From Streptomyces candidus (GTDB taxonomy: Bacteria; Actinomycetota; Actinomycetes; Streptomycetales; Streptomycetaceae), in NCBI RefSeq assembly GCF_014207445.1, contig NZ_JACHEM010000023.1:1-51877 (forward strand): a stretch of 51,877 nucleotides of DNA, read 5' to 3'. Positions 24,498 through 33,853 of the stretch are shown here, piece after piece. The translations under genes and the position numbers were made by a program. The notes under the pieces are model-generated. The model searched no databases. It worked only from the letters and a program-made list of their open reading frames with translations, and was not told the DNA's origin. Each line of letters begins with the position of its first letter. Within the stretch, counting starts at the first letter, position 1.

Positions 24498-27400
24498 ATG
24501 GAGCAGCAGCAGGTCGTCCAGGTCCGCAGCGAAACTTTGGGCTCCCCCTCGGAGAAGACCTTCGGCAGCGGATACCTGATCGCACCCCGGCTCGTCCTGA
24601 CCTCCGCGCACCTGCTGCCACCCGACGAGCCCGCCGACATCACGGTGTCCCTTCCGGACGACACCGGAGCGTTCCCCGCTCGGGTGCGGTGGCGACGGCA
24701 CGACGAGATCGTGGACGCCGCCCTGCTGGAGATCCCCCGAACCGCCCGGGACTGGCCGACGCCAACAACGCTGCGCGGTGCCCCGTACCGCCACCCGCAA
24801 CGCTGGGGCCGGTGTGTGACGGGCGGCACCGAGATGCGGGCCACCGCCACCGGATTCCCCCGGCAGGAGCGAACCACGAGCCGCCGGAACCAGACGGCGC
24901 TGGTCGGCCGGGTCAGGCCGCACGGAGGCGCGAAGTTCGAGATCCTCGACGACATCGGGCTGTTGCAGACCGACGTCTCAGGGCTCGGCGCCGAGAAGGC
25001 CGCGAGCACCACCCCCTGGTCCGGAATGTCGGGCGCGGCCGTCTTCCTGTTCGGCGAGAAGCTGCTGCTGGGAGTGGTGCGCGCGGACCGCCTGCCCCGT
25101 CAGGGCACGCGGCTGAGCTACACCCGCAGCGATGACCTGCTGGCCTGTGCCGACTTCCGTGCGGTCGTCCGCGCGGCGACCGGCGTCGACCCGCGGCTCG
25201 AAGCGGCCGAGTTCGTAGGCCTGTTGGAGCCGGCGCCGCCCAGACGGAATGTGCTGTCCCCCATCATGCTGCTGCGGGCCGACGCCGAGGTCGTCTCGTT
25301 CCACGGCAGGCAGGACACACTCGCCGACCTTGAGGAGTGGTGCCTGACGGATCCGTACGGTCCCCTCGCTGTCCGGGTGCTCACCGCTCCGGGCGGGCAG
25401 GGCAAGACCCGTCTGGCCCGGCAGCTGATGGCGCGGATGCGGGACCGGGGCTGGGTGGTCGGACAGGTCTCCCACGAGCCCCGCGACCTGCACGCGCTGC
25501 GCACGGTCCAGTACCCGTTGCTGCTGGTCGTCGACTACGCCGAGACCCGGCCCGAACTGGTCAGGAAGCTGCGGGAGCAGACCAGGGAGGCCCGGCATCC
25601 GGTACGCCTGCTGCTGCTCGCCCGGTCGCTCGGCTCTTGGCAGACCCGGGCGACCGGCGCCCTGCCCGAGACCAGACTGCACGCGCTCAGCCCCGGCGCC
25701 ACCGACCAGCAGGAGGCGTTCCGGACGGCGGTCCGCGACATCTCCCGCCACCTGGCGGCGGTGGTCGGCGGCCCGGACGTCGACTGGCCCGCTCTCGCCG
25801 ACGCCGTCGTGGCCGCCCGTCCCGTGGCAGGCCCCGGCGTGCAGACAGCACTGATGGTGCAGATGGAGGCGCTGGCCGCGCTGCTGCGCCATGTCCGGCC
25901 GACCCAGCGGGACGGCAGAACCCTCGAGGACGAACTCCTGGACCACGAGAGGACGTACTGGCAGGAAACCGCCGACGGGTGGGGCATGGGACCCCGGGGG
26001 ACGAAACTCCTCGAACCGGCGGTGGCGGCGGCCGTGCTGTGTCCCGCACACGACGAGCACGAGGCCCGGGCGACCATCGAACGGCTGCTGCCCGGCGAAC
26101 CGCCGGGACATCTCACGGACATCACCGCCTGGCTGCGCGACCTGTATCCGCCGCCCGAGGGCCGTCATTGGGGCCGGCTGGAACCGGACCGGCTGGCGGA
26201 GTACCACGCCTCGCAGCAGATCGTCGCCGACAGGGGGCTGCTCCGGAGACTGTTCGGCCGGGCCCCGGACCACCAGCGGGTGCAGACCCTCACCGTGCTG
26301 GCCCGGTCCGCGGTGGCCCACACCAACCAGGGCCGTGCGGCCACGGCACACACCGTCATGGAGCTGCTGCGAGAGGCGCTGCGGTCCGTCCCCGCCTATG
26401 CGCCGCTGACCGCCACCGTGCTGCGGGCACACTCGGACGCACTGCCGGAGCAGTCGCACGTGCTGCGCGACCACGCACTCGATGTCGCCCGCGAACTGAG
26501 CCGTCTGTGTCACGCCACTGGAGACACCCCCCAGGCACGACGCGACCGTGCCTGGGCGCTGCACAACCTGGCCGAGCGGCACCGGGCGGTCGGCGAATGG
26601 CAGGGCGCCCGGGAGGCCGCCGCCGCGGCCGCAGCGCTCCGCGAGGGGCTGGCGGACGGCGGGTCGCTGACGCACCGCACGGAGTGGGCCGACTCGCTGC
26701 TGGTGCTGTCGCACGCCTGCCGCATGACCGGGCGTCTCATGGAGGCGTACGACGCCGGCGACCGGGCGTTGAACCTGTTCCGCGCGCTTGCCCAGGAGGA
26801 CGGTGAGGAGGGGGAGAAGCGCGAGCGCGGACTCGTGCGGGCACTCATCAACCAGTCACAGGCGGTCTGGCAGCTCGACCCGGGCGCGATGCCCTTCGAC
26901 CAGACCGCCCGGTCCGACGACCACACCGAGGAGGCGGTCCGGCGCGCCCGCGCACTGGTGTCCCGGCGCCGGCACCCCGAACTGGACCCGCTGCTGCTCG
27001 TCAGGGCACTGACGGAGCGGGGCACGAACCTCTGGCGCCTGCGGCGGCATCCGGAGGCACTGGCGCTGGGCGAGGAGGCGGTGCAGGCCTCTCGCCGGCT
27101 GGCGGAAGAGAACCCCGACGCGTACACCGCCGATCTCGCGCGCGCTCTGATGGGCCTCGCCGTCGACTACGGCACCGCCTCGCGGCCCCGTGGCGAGGCC
27201 ATGGCGCTGGAACGGGAAGCGATCGGACTGCTGCGCCCGCTGGCCGGGGAACTTCCCGCGGTCCACCGCTCCACCCTGGCGCAGACCCTGCACAACCTCG
27301 CCCTGGGACTGTCCCAGGAAGGGGACGACGCGGCGGCGCGGGAGTGCATCCAGGAGGCCATCGAGCACCGCAGGACCCTGGCGCGCGACCCGCACGGCGT

Positions 27401-28487
27401 CGCGGTGCCCGGCCTGGCCCATTCGGTCAGCGTGCTCGCCACCTTCCACGAGCGCACCGGCGACGACGCGGCGGCGGCCGAGGGCTTCGAAGAGGCCCTC
27501 GAGATCTACGCGAACGCCCCACTGCCGCTCGACGCGAGCAACCTGAACGCACAGTCGGGAACCGCTCTGGATCTCGCGCGCGCCTACGACGCCCTCGGCC
27601 GCCCGACCGAGGCGGCCGCTCCCCTCGGCCAGGCGCTTGCCATCCGGCGACGCCTCAGCGAGTACGCCCCGAGCCTCTACGCGGAGGGATATGCCACCAG
27701 CCTCCACGACGGTTCCTACCTGTACTGGAAGCACGGCCGTCCCATCGCGGAGCGCATCCTGCTGCGCCAGGCCCTGCCGCACCACCGCCGAATGTCCCGC
27801 GGCAGCGAAGAGGGGCGCGAGTGGCTGGCCATCTGCCTGCATGACCTCGGCACCAGCTACGCGAGGTCCTCGGTGACGGCCGATCGGGCGGTTCCCGCGC
27901 TGCGGGAGGCGTACGAGCTGCGTGTGGAGCTGGCTGCCCGGGATGCGCGGTACGAGGCGGGCCTCGCCGACACCTGCGCGGAACTGACAAGGGCGTTGCT
28001 GAGAACGAGCCGCTTCCGCGACTGCGTACCGGTCGCGGAACACGCGGTACGCCTTCGGCGCGAGCTGCTCGTCGCGGACCCCGAGGGCCAGGAGCAGCCC
28101 CTCTGCTACGACCTGCTGCGGCTGGCCGAGGCGCAGGCGATGGCCGGGCACACTGAGGCGGCCTGGCGCACCGTATGCGCGGCCGAGAAGCCGTGCCGGG
28201 AGCTGACCGATCGTCCTGGCCGGTCACCGGCGCAGAACGCCATGCTCCTCCACCAGTTGGCCCACGCGGTGAGCCTGTGCGGCCGGCACGATTGGAGCCG
28301 GGCCGTCCGGGCGGTGGAACCGGCCCGGCGGGCCGCCCGCATCTTTCGGGAGCTGGCCGATCAGGACCCGCATCAGGCCGGGGCCCACGCCGGCCTGAAT
28401 TCGGCCGTCACTCTGCTCGCCAGGGTGCTGGACCGCATCGGCCGCCACGACGAGGCGTTCGAGGCACAAGTGCGCAGAGGAGCATGA
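24498..28487 (+). CDS. trypsin-like protease - STAND NTPase - TPR conflict-system protein
   Basis: A 1329-residue three-part protein. Residues 1-240 are a trypsin-like domain with the whole triad: His38 in TSAHLLPP, Asp73 in IVDAALLEI and Ser178 in WSGMSGAAVF. A P-loop NTPase follows, with Walker A APGGQGKTRLA (Lys303) and Walker B LLLVVDYAET (about 340-349). From about residue 620 to the end are many TPR-like helical hairpins, for example LAEENPDAYTADLARALMGLA and LRRLAEAQAMAGHTEAA. It has no signal peptide, so it acts in the cytoplasm. Such proteins are predicted to sense an invader through the TPRs, signal through the NTPase and unleash the protease. It lies between the Trypco2 and DUF4913 genes in one direction with gaps of 15 and 4 bases. 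Confidence 0.9.
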   Translation: MEQQQVVQVRSETLGSPSEKTFGSGYLIAPRLVLTSAHLLPPDEPADITVSLPDDTGAFPARVRWRRHDEIVDAALLEIPRTARDWPTPTTLRGAPYRHPQRWGRCVTGGTEMRATATGFPRQERTTSRRNQTALVGRVRPHGGAKFEILDDIGLLQTDVSGLGAEKAASTTPWSGMSGAAVFLFGEKLLLGVVRADRLPRQGTRLSYTRSDDLLACADFRAVVRAATGVDPRLEAAEFVGLLEPAPPRRNVLSPIMLLRADAEVVSFHGRQDTLADLEEWCLTDPYGPLAVRVLTAPGGQGKTRLARQLMARMRDRGWVVGQVSHEPRDLHALRTVQYPLLLVVDYAETRPELVRKLREQTREARHPVRLLLLARSLGSWQTRATGALPETRLHALSPGATDQQEAFRTAVRDISRHLAAVVGGPDVDWPALADAVVAARPVAGPGVQTALMVQMEALAALLRHVRPTQRDGRTLEDELLDHERTYWQETADGWGMGPRGTKLLEPAVAAAVLCPAHDEHEARATIERLLPGEPPGHLTDITAWLRDLYPPPEGRHWGRLEPDRLAEYHASQQIVADRGLLRRLFGRAPDHQRVQTLTVLARSAVAHTNQGRAATAHTVMELLREALRSVPAYAPLTATVLRAHSDALPEQSHVLRDHALDVARELSRLCHATGDTPQARRDRAWALHNLAERHRAVGEWQGAREAAAAAAALREGLADGGSLTHRTEWADSLLVLSHACRMTGRLMEAYDAGDRALNLFRALAQEDGEEGEKRERGLVRALINQSQAVWQLDPGAMPFDQTARSDDHTEEAVRRARALVSRRRHPELDPLLLVRALTERGTNLWRLRRHPEALALGEEAVQASRRLAEENPDAYTADLARALMGLAVDYGTASRPRGEAMALEREAIGLLRPLAGELPAVHRSTLAQTLHNLALGLSQEGDDAAARECIQEAIEHRRTLARDPHGVAVPGLAHSVSVLATFHERTGDDAAAAEGFEEALEIYANAPLPLDASNLNAQSGTALDLARAYDALGRPTEAAAPLGQALAIRRRLSEYAPSLYAEGYATSLHDGSYLYWKHGRPIAERILLRQALPHHRRMSRGSEEGREWLAICLHDLGTSYARSSVTADRAVPALREAYELRVELAARDARYEAGLADTCAELTRALLRTSRFRDCVPVAEHAVRLRRELLVADPEGQEQPLCYDLLRLAEAQAMAGHTEAAWRTVCAAEKPCRELTDRPGRSPAQNAMLLHQLAHAVSLCGRHDWSRAVRAVEPARRAARIFRELADQDPHQAGAHAGLNSAVTLLARVLDRIGRHDEAFEAQVRRGA

Positions 28488-28491
28488 CGCC

Positions 28492-28947
28492 ATGACGGAA
28501 CCACGTGCAGAGGAGCGGGACGAGTCGCTCGACGACATCCGGCGCGACGAGGAGAACGCCGCCCGCCCGGCAGAGCTCTTCTACGCGAACGTCCATGAAT
28601 TCGTCACCGACCGCCTCATTTACTTCATTCCCCGCCCCGCTCCCGGCTCCGGGCGGGTCTGGTGTCCGGATTGGTTCGCTCATGCCCAGGCGCTGTCCCG
28701 GCTGGACTCGATCTGGCGGGCCTGGGAAAACTTGCGCTTCGACCCTGCCCTGGGCATGTCGAACTGGTGGCTCCATCACGCGGACCCGAACCTGCGGGCC
28801 CTGATGGACCCGGTCACAGGCCCGTTCGGCCGCTGCCTCGACGGCCACGAAAGACAGGAGCCGCTGCCGGTCAACATCCCACCGGAAGGGCTGTTCACGG
28901 ACCAGAGAGGGCAGTTGGGCAGCAACGACCCGTTCGCCCTTGGCTGA
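28492..28947 (+). CDS. DUF4913 domain protein
   Basis: A 151-residue soluble protein containing the DUF4913 pattern: FVTDRLIYFIPRP, VWCPDWFAHAQALSRLDSIWRAWENLRFDPALGMSNWWLHHADPNLRALMD and LPVNIPPEGLF. DUF4913 is common on Streptomyces integrative elements and plasmids; its function is unknown. It begins four bases after the trypsin-STAND-TPR stop, so it is probably cotranscribed and may be an accessory or effector of that conflict system. The N-terminus is acidic and charged (RAEERDESLDDIRRDEEN). Confidence 0.85.
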   Translation: MTEPRAEERDESLDDIRRDEENAARPAELFYANVHEFVTDRLIYFIPRPAPGSGRVWCPDWFAHAQALSRLDSIWRAWENLRFDPALGMSNWWLHHADPNLRALMDPVTGPFGRCLDGHERQEPLPVNIPPEGLFTDQRGQLGSNDPFALG

Positions 28948-29039
28948 GCTCGAGCTGCAACTTGTTGCTGGGGCCTCGTCCCAACGGAACCAGGCGCGCT
29001 CTCGTTGCTTTCGTCGAACCGGGGCCTGGACTGTCTGAA

Positions 29040-29532
29040 GGCAGGTTCTGGGGGAACCGTCCACGCTGCCAGGGCATTCCCGGCTCGTCGACGGTAATCG
29101 TGCCAACGAGGGTGCGTTCTCCTCCGACAGCCGGCCGCGGGCGTCGAGCGGAGCGCCGGCGATCAGCTCACGGCTGCGTTCCACCTCCGTGCGCCAGGTG
29201 GCCAGCGCCTCTTCGAGGGTCCGGTCCGGGTCGAGGGTGAATCCGAACCTGCCGTGGTCCCCGAACAGCAGCGCCACGTCTTCGCCGGCGAACACGCGGC
29301 TGAACCAGTTCCGCTCGATCTCCGCCCGGTGCTGGACCAGCCCGTTCATCGTCATGGACGAGGTCATTACGGCCGTCCTGCGCGCCTGCGTGTCGTCGAG
29401 GCCCGCGCACTTCAGCGCCAAAGTGGATCGGTGGAAGTCCAGCCAGGCCGTCAGCATGGTGTGTTCGTCGGCGTGCGCGGGTGGGACCGGGCTCCGTCGG
29501 GTGCGGTCGTCATGTACGGCACCTTGGCACAC
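29040..29532 (-). pseudogene. DinB/DUF664-like protein, 3'-truncated
   Basis: The minus strand encodes ADEHTMLTAWLDFHRSTLALKC, then AVMTSSMTMNGLVQHRAEIERNWFSRVF and LDPDRTLEEALATWRTEVERSRE, the first two thirds of a DUF664/DinB-superfamily four-helix protein (usually about 170 residues). After LDARGRLSEE the expected last helix (normally TLRW...H..EE..RH.GH) is missing and the frame runs on as unrelated sequence. The likely GTG start is at 29532. The coordinates of the damaged 3' end are approximate. Confidence 0.6.
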
Positions 29533-29592
29533 GCCACTGACAGCCCCGGGCTACGTGTGCACGGCGTTCCGGCCGCCTCGTATGCTGCGCGG

Positions 29593-30288
29593 ATGAGCGA
29601 TCAGAGGGTGAACGCGCCCGAGGCGGACGGCGTCGGGGACGCGGCCGGGGCCGGAGTGTCTGCCGCAGGTGGGCAGCGCACGGGAAGGAGTGCCGGGGCG
29701 TCCGTACTCGCCACGCTCTGGGTGCTGCTGGTTGCCTGGGGGATCGCCGCCGCCAACACCGGACTCGCCTACGTCACGCTGGGCATGGACTTCATCCCGA
29801 TCGCGGCGGGCGTGCTCGGCTGCCTGGTCTTCGTGATCGTGCTGCGGCTGCTCCACAGGGCGTGGTGGCTCGCCGTTCTCTCCGTGGTCCCCGCGCTCTT
29901 CGTTCTCGTCGGGTCCGTCCAGTACGCCCCCGAGGCGGCGCTCGACCGACGTGGCGTCCGGGAGACCGTCACGATCACCGCGGACAGCGCGGCGGGAACG
30001 GCGAGCAAGAACCACCGGTTCACACTGGTCGGGCGGGGCGGTGAACTCGACGAGACCCTCGAGTACCGGGGGAGCAACCCCAGTTACCGGGTGGGCGACC
30101 GCATCGACATCCTCCGCGACCCGGAAGGCGCCGTCCCGCTGGAGGACGCCGCGGACGTCGACCCCGAAGGCAGGCTCGGCGGCCTCGTCACGGGAGTCGC
30201 CGCATGGACGGGCATGACGCTGCTCGCGGGCTGGCGCGGCCATGTGCGCCGACGGGAGAACCGCCGGGCGTGGAGCGGCACGATCTAG
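29593..30288 (+). CDS. hypothetical membrane protein (DUF3592-like layout)
   Basis: A 231-residue protein. After a Gly/Ala-rich N-terminus come three membrane segments (about residues 37-60, 65-85 and 92-110), then a soluble beta-rich domain with ETVTITADSAAG, FTLVGRGGELDETLEYRG and YRVGDRIDILRDPEG, and a last hydrophobic helix (LVTGVAAWTGMTLLAGW) before a basic tail. The soluble part, ending in a 'GDRI-hydrophobic-DPEG' turn, resembles DUF3592-type extracytoplasmic domains. Function unknown. It lies among gene fragments and appears intact. Confidence 0.75.
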   Translation: MSDQRVNAPEADGVGDAAGAGVSAAGGQRTGRSAGASVLATLWVLLVAWGIAAANTGLAYVTLGMDFIPIAAGVLGCLVFVIVLRLLHRAWWLAVLSVVPALFVLVGSVQYAPEAALDRRGVRETVTITADSAAGTASKNHRFTLVGRGGELDETLEYRGSNPSYRVGDRIDILRDPEGAVPLEDAADVDPEGRLGGLVTGVAAWTGMTLLAGWRGHVRRRENRRAWSGTI

Positions 30289-30317
30289 GAAGGTACGGGC
30301 GACGGGGACCCCGTGCG

Positions 30318-30608
30318 GGACAACCAGCAGCCGACGCTATCGTCGCCGAGACCGTGGCCGCCTGGATTCCCACGCAGGCTTCGCTGCCCCGTGCACCGCA
30401 TACGGACGGCGCGCAGGCCAGGAGCGCACTGCGGGAACAGCTTGAGATCGCCTCCGACGTACACGTCGAGCGGTACTGGCAACTGCTGTGCCTCATCAAC
30501 GGCTGGCCGGTCCGGCCCAGCATGGCAGCGGCCGGAGAGTGGCTGATGACCGCGCTGAGCACCAATACCGAGCCCGGAGCACGCGCCGCGGAACTCGGCG
30601 AAATGTAG
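30318..30608 (+). pseudogene. C-terminal fragment of an unidentified soluble protein (possibly a regulator)
   Basis: The frame ADAIVAETVAAWIPTQAS...ALREQLEIASDVHVERYWQLLCLINGWPVRPSMAAAGEWLMTAL is strongly protein-like and ends at a normal stop, but there is no start, and the preceding gene's sequence runs into it. It resembles the ligand-binding C-terminal helices of an actinobacterial regulator (a MerR type is possible), though the family is not certain. Interpreted as a 5'-deleted gene. Confidence 0.4.
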
Positions 30609-30623
30609 GACACCGGCGCCGAG

Positions 30624-30950
30624 GTGTGGGAACCGGCAGGCGTGCTGAACGCCTGCCGCGAAGTCCTGCGCACCGTGAACACCTTGGTCTCTTCCGTGGA
30701 CCCGGGCCAGTTCGACCGGGCGACGCCGTGTGCCGACTGGGATGTGCGTGCCCTGCTCAACCACCTGGTCTGGAAGAACCTTGTGTGGGCAGGCTTGGCC
30801 GAGGGAACTCCCCGCACCGATGCGACCGCCGACCACCTGGGCGAGGATCACATCGAGGCGTTCCGTACCGCCTCCGAGGCTGCGCTGGCCGCGTTCGGCC
30901 GACCGGGCATGCTGCGTACCAGTTTCGGCGTTCTTGAGCGACGGCAATCC
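30624..30950 (+). pseudogene. TIGR03086-type mycothiol-dependent maleylpyruvate isomerase-like protein, truncated
   Basis: From a GTG at 30624 the frame reads LNACREVLRTVNTLVSSVDPGQFDRATPCADWDVRALLNHLVWKN, the N-terminal DinB-like domain of TIGR03086/mycothiol-dependent enzymes with the metal-ligand His in LLNHLV. Homologues are about 190 residues; this one loses similarity after FGRPGMLRTSFG, near 30930, and ends at 30977. It begins 16 bases after the preceding fragment. Confidence 0.55.
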
Positions 30951-30982
30951 AGGGGTGATGGGCGTGACACGGGATGACGCTC

Positions 30983-31228
30983 TCACCAGTGCGATCGACG
31001 GACCGACGCGGTATGGAAGGACAGGGGATACTCCTGGCCCTCGATCTCGCCCACTTGGCCTCCGATTCCTCGGGCAGCGGCGTACAAAGCGGCCCGGAGC
31101 GCCCGCAGGCCGGTCTTCGGAAGGGGGCCGTCCTTCGGTACGAAGAAGCCTGTCGCACCCCGCGGCAGCGTGAAGCCCGTGTTCCCCTCAGTGACCATGC
31201 CGCTCATCATGCCCGGTGCGAGACCCAT
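30983..31228 (-). pseudogene. unidentified protein, N-terminal fragment
   Basis: The minus strand reads MVTEGNTGFTLPRGATGFFVPKDGPLP, ALRAALYAAARGIGGQVGEIEGQEYPLSFHTASV, then a stop. Codon use and composition look genuine and the N-terminus is well formed, but the product stops abruptly after a likely beta strand, so it seems to be cut. Its 3' end faces the truncated isomerase gene; the two breaks are only a few tens of bases apart. Family not recognised. Confidence 0.35.
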
Positions 31229-31367
31229 GCCGGCAGCTGTGGATGCCTCGCAGCACCAGGGCCCACGCCCACGGACGCCTGGCCTGGTTCCTCGGCGCCT
31301 CGGCCACCGCCCTCAGCCCGGTCCTGCACGGGCGCGCCATTGTCCGTGACCAGGCGCTGGCTTCGGT

Positions 31368-32570
31368 TCAGGGGGCATGCAGCAGCCGGTCCGCCGAGGC
31401 AGTCAGCGGGCGGCCGTGCAGGGCGTGCAGGGCGGGGTAGGCGTGCGTATCGCCGGACAGGACTGCGCCGAGCACGGTGCGTGCATCCGCGGCCAGGGTC
31501 AGCTTCGCGTACGCGTCCGTGCGGTGGTCATGGCGTACGAACTCCAGCGCGCCCGGCGTCCGACCGTGGACGTCGCCGAAGCCGGCCACCTCCACGCCCA
31601 GCAGCTTCAGCCGGGCGGCGCCATCGGCGCCCGGGAACGCGGCGGCGGGATCGCCAGTCAGCTGGGCGGCGACCGCGTCGGCCATCCTGCGACCCGGGGC
31701 CACCATGCCGTGGCAGCGGCCCTCGACGGCCGCGCAATCGCCGACGGCCCAAACGGCGGGGGCCGAGGTGCGGCACTGCCGGTCGGTGAGGATCCCGCCG
31801 CCTTCCGCCAGGGCCAGGCCGGCCGCGGAGGCCAGTTCATCGCGGGGCCGGACCCCGGCGGCGAACACCACAAGGTCCGCAGGGAGTGGCCCGGGGCCCG
31901 TCAGAGTGACGGCGCTGACCGCACCGTCGGCGCCGGCGTCCACGGACTCGACGGCGGCGTCGCAGTGCACGCCGATGCCGAGGGCGGCGATCCGGCGGCT
32001 CAGCACGGCCCCGCCACCCGCGTCGACATGGAGGGCCATCAGCCACGGGGACCGCTCGACGACCTCGGTGCGCATGCCGAGCGCGTGCAGGGCGCTGGCG
32101 GCCTCCAGGCCGAGCAGGCCCCCGCCGATGACGACGGCTGGGCGGCCGGGCCGGGCGGCGGCCCGGATGGCATCGACGTCCTCAATCGTGCGGTAGACGT
32201 GACAGCCGGGCAGGTCGTGCCCGGGGACGGGCGGTATGAAGGGGCGGGAGCCGGTGGCAAGGACCAGGGCGTCGTAGGGGAACTCCCGTCCGTCGGCGCA
32301 CCGTACCGTCCGCCGGGCACAGTCGACGGCCGTGACGGTGGCGCCCAGATGGATGTCCGCGCCCGCAAGGGCTTCTCGGGGCAGGGTGAGGGTGGCCGCC
32401 GGGTCGCAGCCGTGCGCATACGAAGACAGGGCGACCCGGTCGTACGCGGGTCGTCCTTCCTCTCCGTGCGCGGTGATCCGCCAGGCCCCGTCCTTGTCGC
32501 GGGCGCGAACCTCGGCCACCAGGTGGTGGCCGACCATGCCGTGTCCCACGACGACCAGGTTCCGGGTCAT
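31368..32570 (-). CDS. FAD-dependent NAD(P)H oxidoreductase (NirB N-terminal-like)
   Basis: A 400-residue two-dinucleotide-binding oxidoreductase. The FAD GxGxxG is at the N-terminus (VVVGHGMVGHH), NAD(P)H binding follows as VVIGGGLLGLEAASALHALGM, and the second FAD motif is VWAVGDCAA. ARPAYDRVALS and LATGSRPFIPPVPG match the N-terminal half of assimilatory nitrite reductase NirB and NasB-like electron-transfer subunits, but the siroheme and iron-sulfur domains are absent. Its ATG overlaps the preceding gene (ATGA). It is the fourth gene of the nitrate operon and probably passes electrons from NAD(P)H to the nitrate reductase. Confidence 0.85.
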   Translation of the reverse strand: MTRNLVVVGHGMVGHHLVAEVRARDKDGAWRITAHGEEGRPAYDRVALSSYAHGCDPAATLTLPREALAGADIHLGATVTAVDCARRTVRCADGREFPYDALVLATGSRPFIPPVPGHDLPGCHVYRTIEDVDAIRAAARPGRPAVVIGGGLLGLEAASALHALGMRTEVVERSPWLMALHVDAGGGAVLSRRIAALGIGVHCDAAVESVDAGADGAVSAVTLTGPGPLPADLVVFAAGVRPRDELASAAGLALAEGGGILTDRQCRTSAPAVWAVGDCAAVEGRCHGMVAPGRRMADAVAAQLTGDPAAAFPGADGAARLKLLGVEVAGFGDVHGRTPGALEFVRHDHRTDAYAKLTLAADARTVLGAVLSGDTHAYPALHALHGRPLTASADRLLHAP

Positions 32571-33853
32571 GTATCGCTCCGTTCGGCCTTGAGCACGGCG
32601 TACAGGGCGCGCACCTCGTCCGCGCATCCGCCGCAGCCGGTGGTCGCGCGGGTGGCGCGGACAAGGGCAGGCAGGTCTTGGGCGCCCTGACGCCAGGCGG
32701 CGGCCACCCGGTGGCCGGTAACGTTGTTGCAATGGCACAGCACCGCGTCCAGCGGGTCTGCGACGGTCGGAAGCACTGCCGGGCTGCCGAGCAGCAGGGG
32801 CAGCAGGTCGCGGGGTGCGGGGGCGCCGCTGTCGTGGAGCCCGGTAACGGCGGCCACGGCGTGCGGGAAGCCGATGATCGCGGCCCCGGCCACCCGGCCT
32901 GCGCGCAACGCGAGTGCGGCGTAACGGTGGCGGGCCGGGTCGGTGAGGACCACGCTCTCCTCGGCGTCCGCCAGGCTGCCGAAGGAGAGCAGTCCCTCGC
33001 CGTCGGCCCGCAGCCGCAGCAGGGAACCGCCTGGGCGGGGGCGCAGCGGCTCGACACACGAGCCGATCGCGTGGATGGCGGAGTCGGTGGTGCGGCCCGC
33101 GGGGTCAGTGAGGACGCCGGTGCGCACGGGGAGCCCGGCCTCGCGGGCCAGCCGGCTCTCCGGGAGGGTGCCGGTGCACGGCAGGAGGGCGTCGGCGGAC
33201 AGCACCCGTCCGTCGGCGAGGGCGAGTTTGGCCCGGTGGTAGGACTCCGCCCGCTGTTCCAGGTGGACTTCGACACCGGCGGCGGACAGCCGGCCCGCCA
33301 GGGCCCGGCCCGCCCGCTCTGGCAGGTGCCGGTCGAGGAGCCACGGCCCGCGGTGGACGAGCGCCACCTCGGTGCGGCCCGCCCGGCGCAGCGCGAAGGC
33401 GGCCTCGACGGCGAGCGGGCCACCGCCCAGCACCACGGCGGTGCCGGGCGGTATCCGCGCCACGTCGGCGGCCGACCGTAGAACGGCGACCCCTTCGGAC
33501 CGCGCCCCGGCCGGGCCCGCTATCGACGGCAGGCTCGGCACCGAGCCGGTGGCCAGCACCAAACGGTCGTACGGGAACTCCCGCCCGTCGGCCCGGACCA
33601 CCACGCGCCGACGGCGGTCCACGCTGGTCACAGGGACTCCGGCATACTCGGTCACGGGGGGTGGTAGCGGCGGCGACCGCAGCAGGTGTGGCGGGAGTTC
33701 GCCGGAGAGTACGGACGACAACAAGGCCCGGGGGAGGACCGGTCCGGGCTCGGCGCCCAGCAGGTCCAGCGGTCCGCTGTCGCCCCGCTCCGCGAGCCGG
33801 GCGGCGTACGCCCGTCCCGAACGGCCGTTGCCCACGATCACGGTGCGCGTCAT
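32567..33853 (-). CDS. FAD-dependent oxidoreductase with C-terminal BFD-like [2Fe-2S] domain
   Basis: A 428-residue flavoprotein. FAD/NAD motifs are VIVGNGRSGRAYA, LVLATGSVPSLPS and VVLGGGPLAVEAA. The last 60 residues form a bacterioferritin-associated-ferredoxin-like domain with CHCNN and CGGC, giving four cysteine ligands for a [2Fe-2S] cluster. Translation is coupled on both sides: its ATG overlaps the nitrate reductase stop (ATGA) and its stop overlaps the next start. With the following NirB-like protein it probably forms the electron input to the nitrate reductase. The second dinucleotide site is less canonical than in the partner. Confidence 0.82.
   Translation of the reverse strand: MTRTVIVGNGRSGRAYAARLAERGDSGPLDLLGAEPGPVLPRALLSSVLSGELPPHLLRSPPLPPPVTEYAGVPVTSVDRRRRVVVRADGREFPYDRLVLATGSVPSLPSIAGPAGARSEGVAVLRSAADVARIPPGTAVVLGGGPLAVEAAFALRRAGRTEVALVHRGPWLLDRHLPERAGRALAGRLSAAGVEVHLEQRAESYHRAKLALADGRVLSADALLPCTGTLPESRLAREAGLPVRTGVLTDPAGRTTDSAIHAIGSCVEPLRPRPGGSLLRLRADGEGLLSFGSLADAEESVVLTDPARHRYAALALRAGRVAGAAIIGFPHAVAAVTGLHDSGAPAPRDLLPLLLGSPAVLPTVADPLDAVLCHCNNVTGHRVAAAWRQGAQDLPALVRATRATTGCGGCADEVRALYAVLKAERSDT

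Noticed and set aside
24978..26714. A long minus-strand open frame opposite the trypsin-STAND gene
   Set aside because: Low-complexity Gly/Arg/Val translation with no family; the opposite strand carries the complete protease triad and P-loop.
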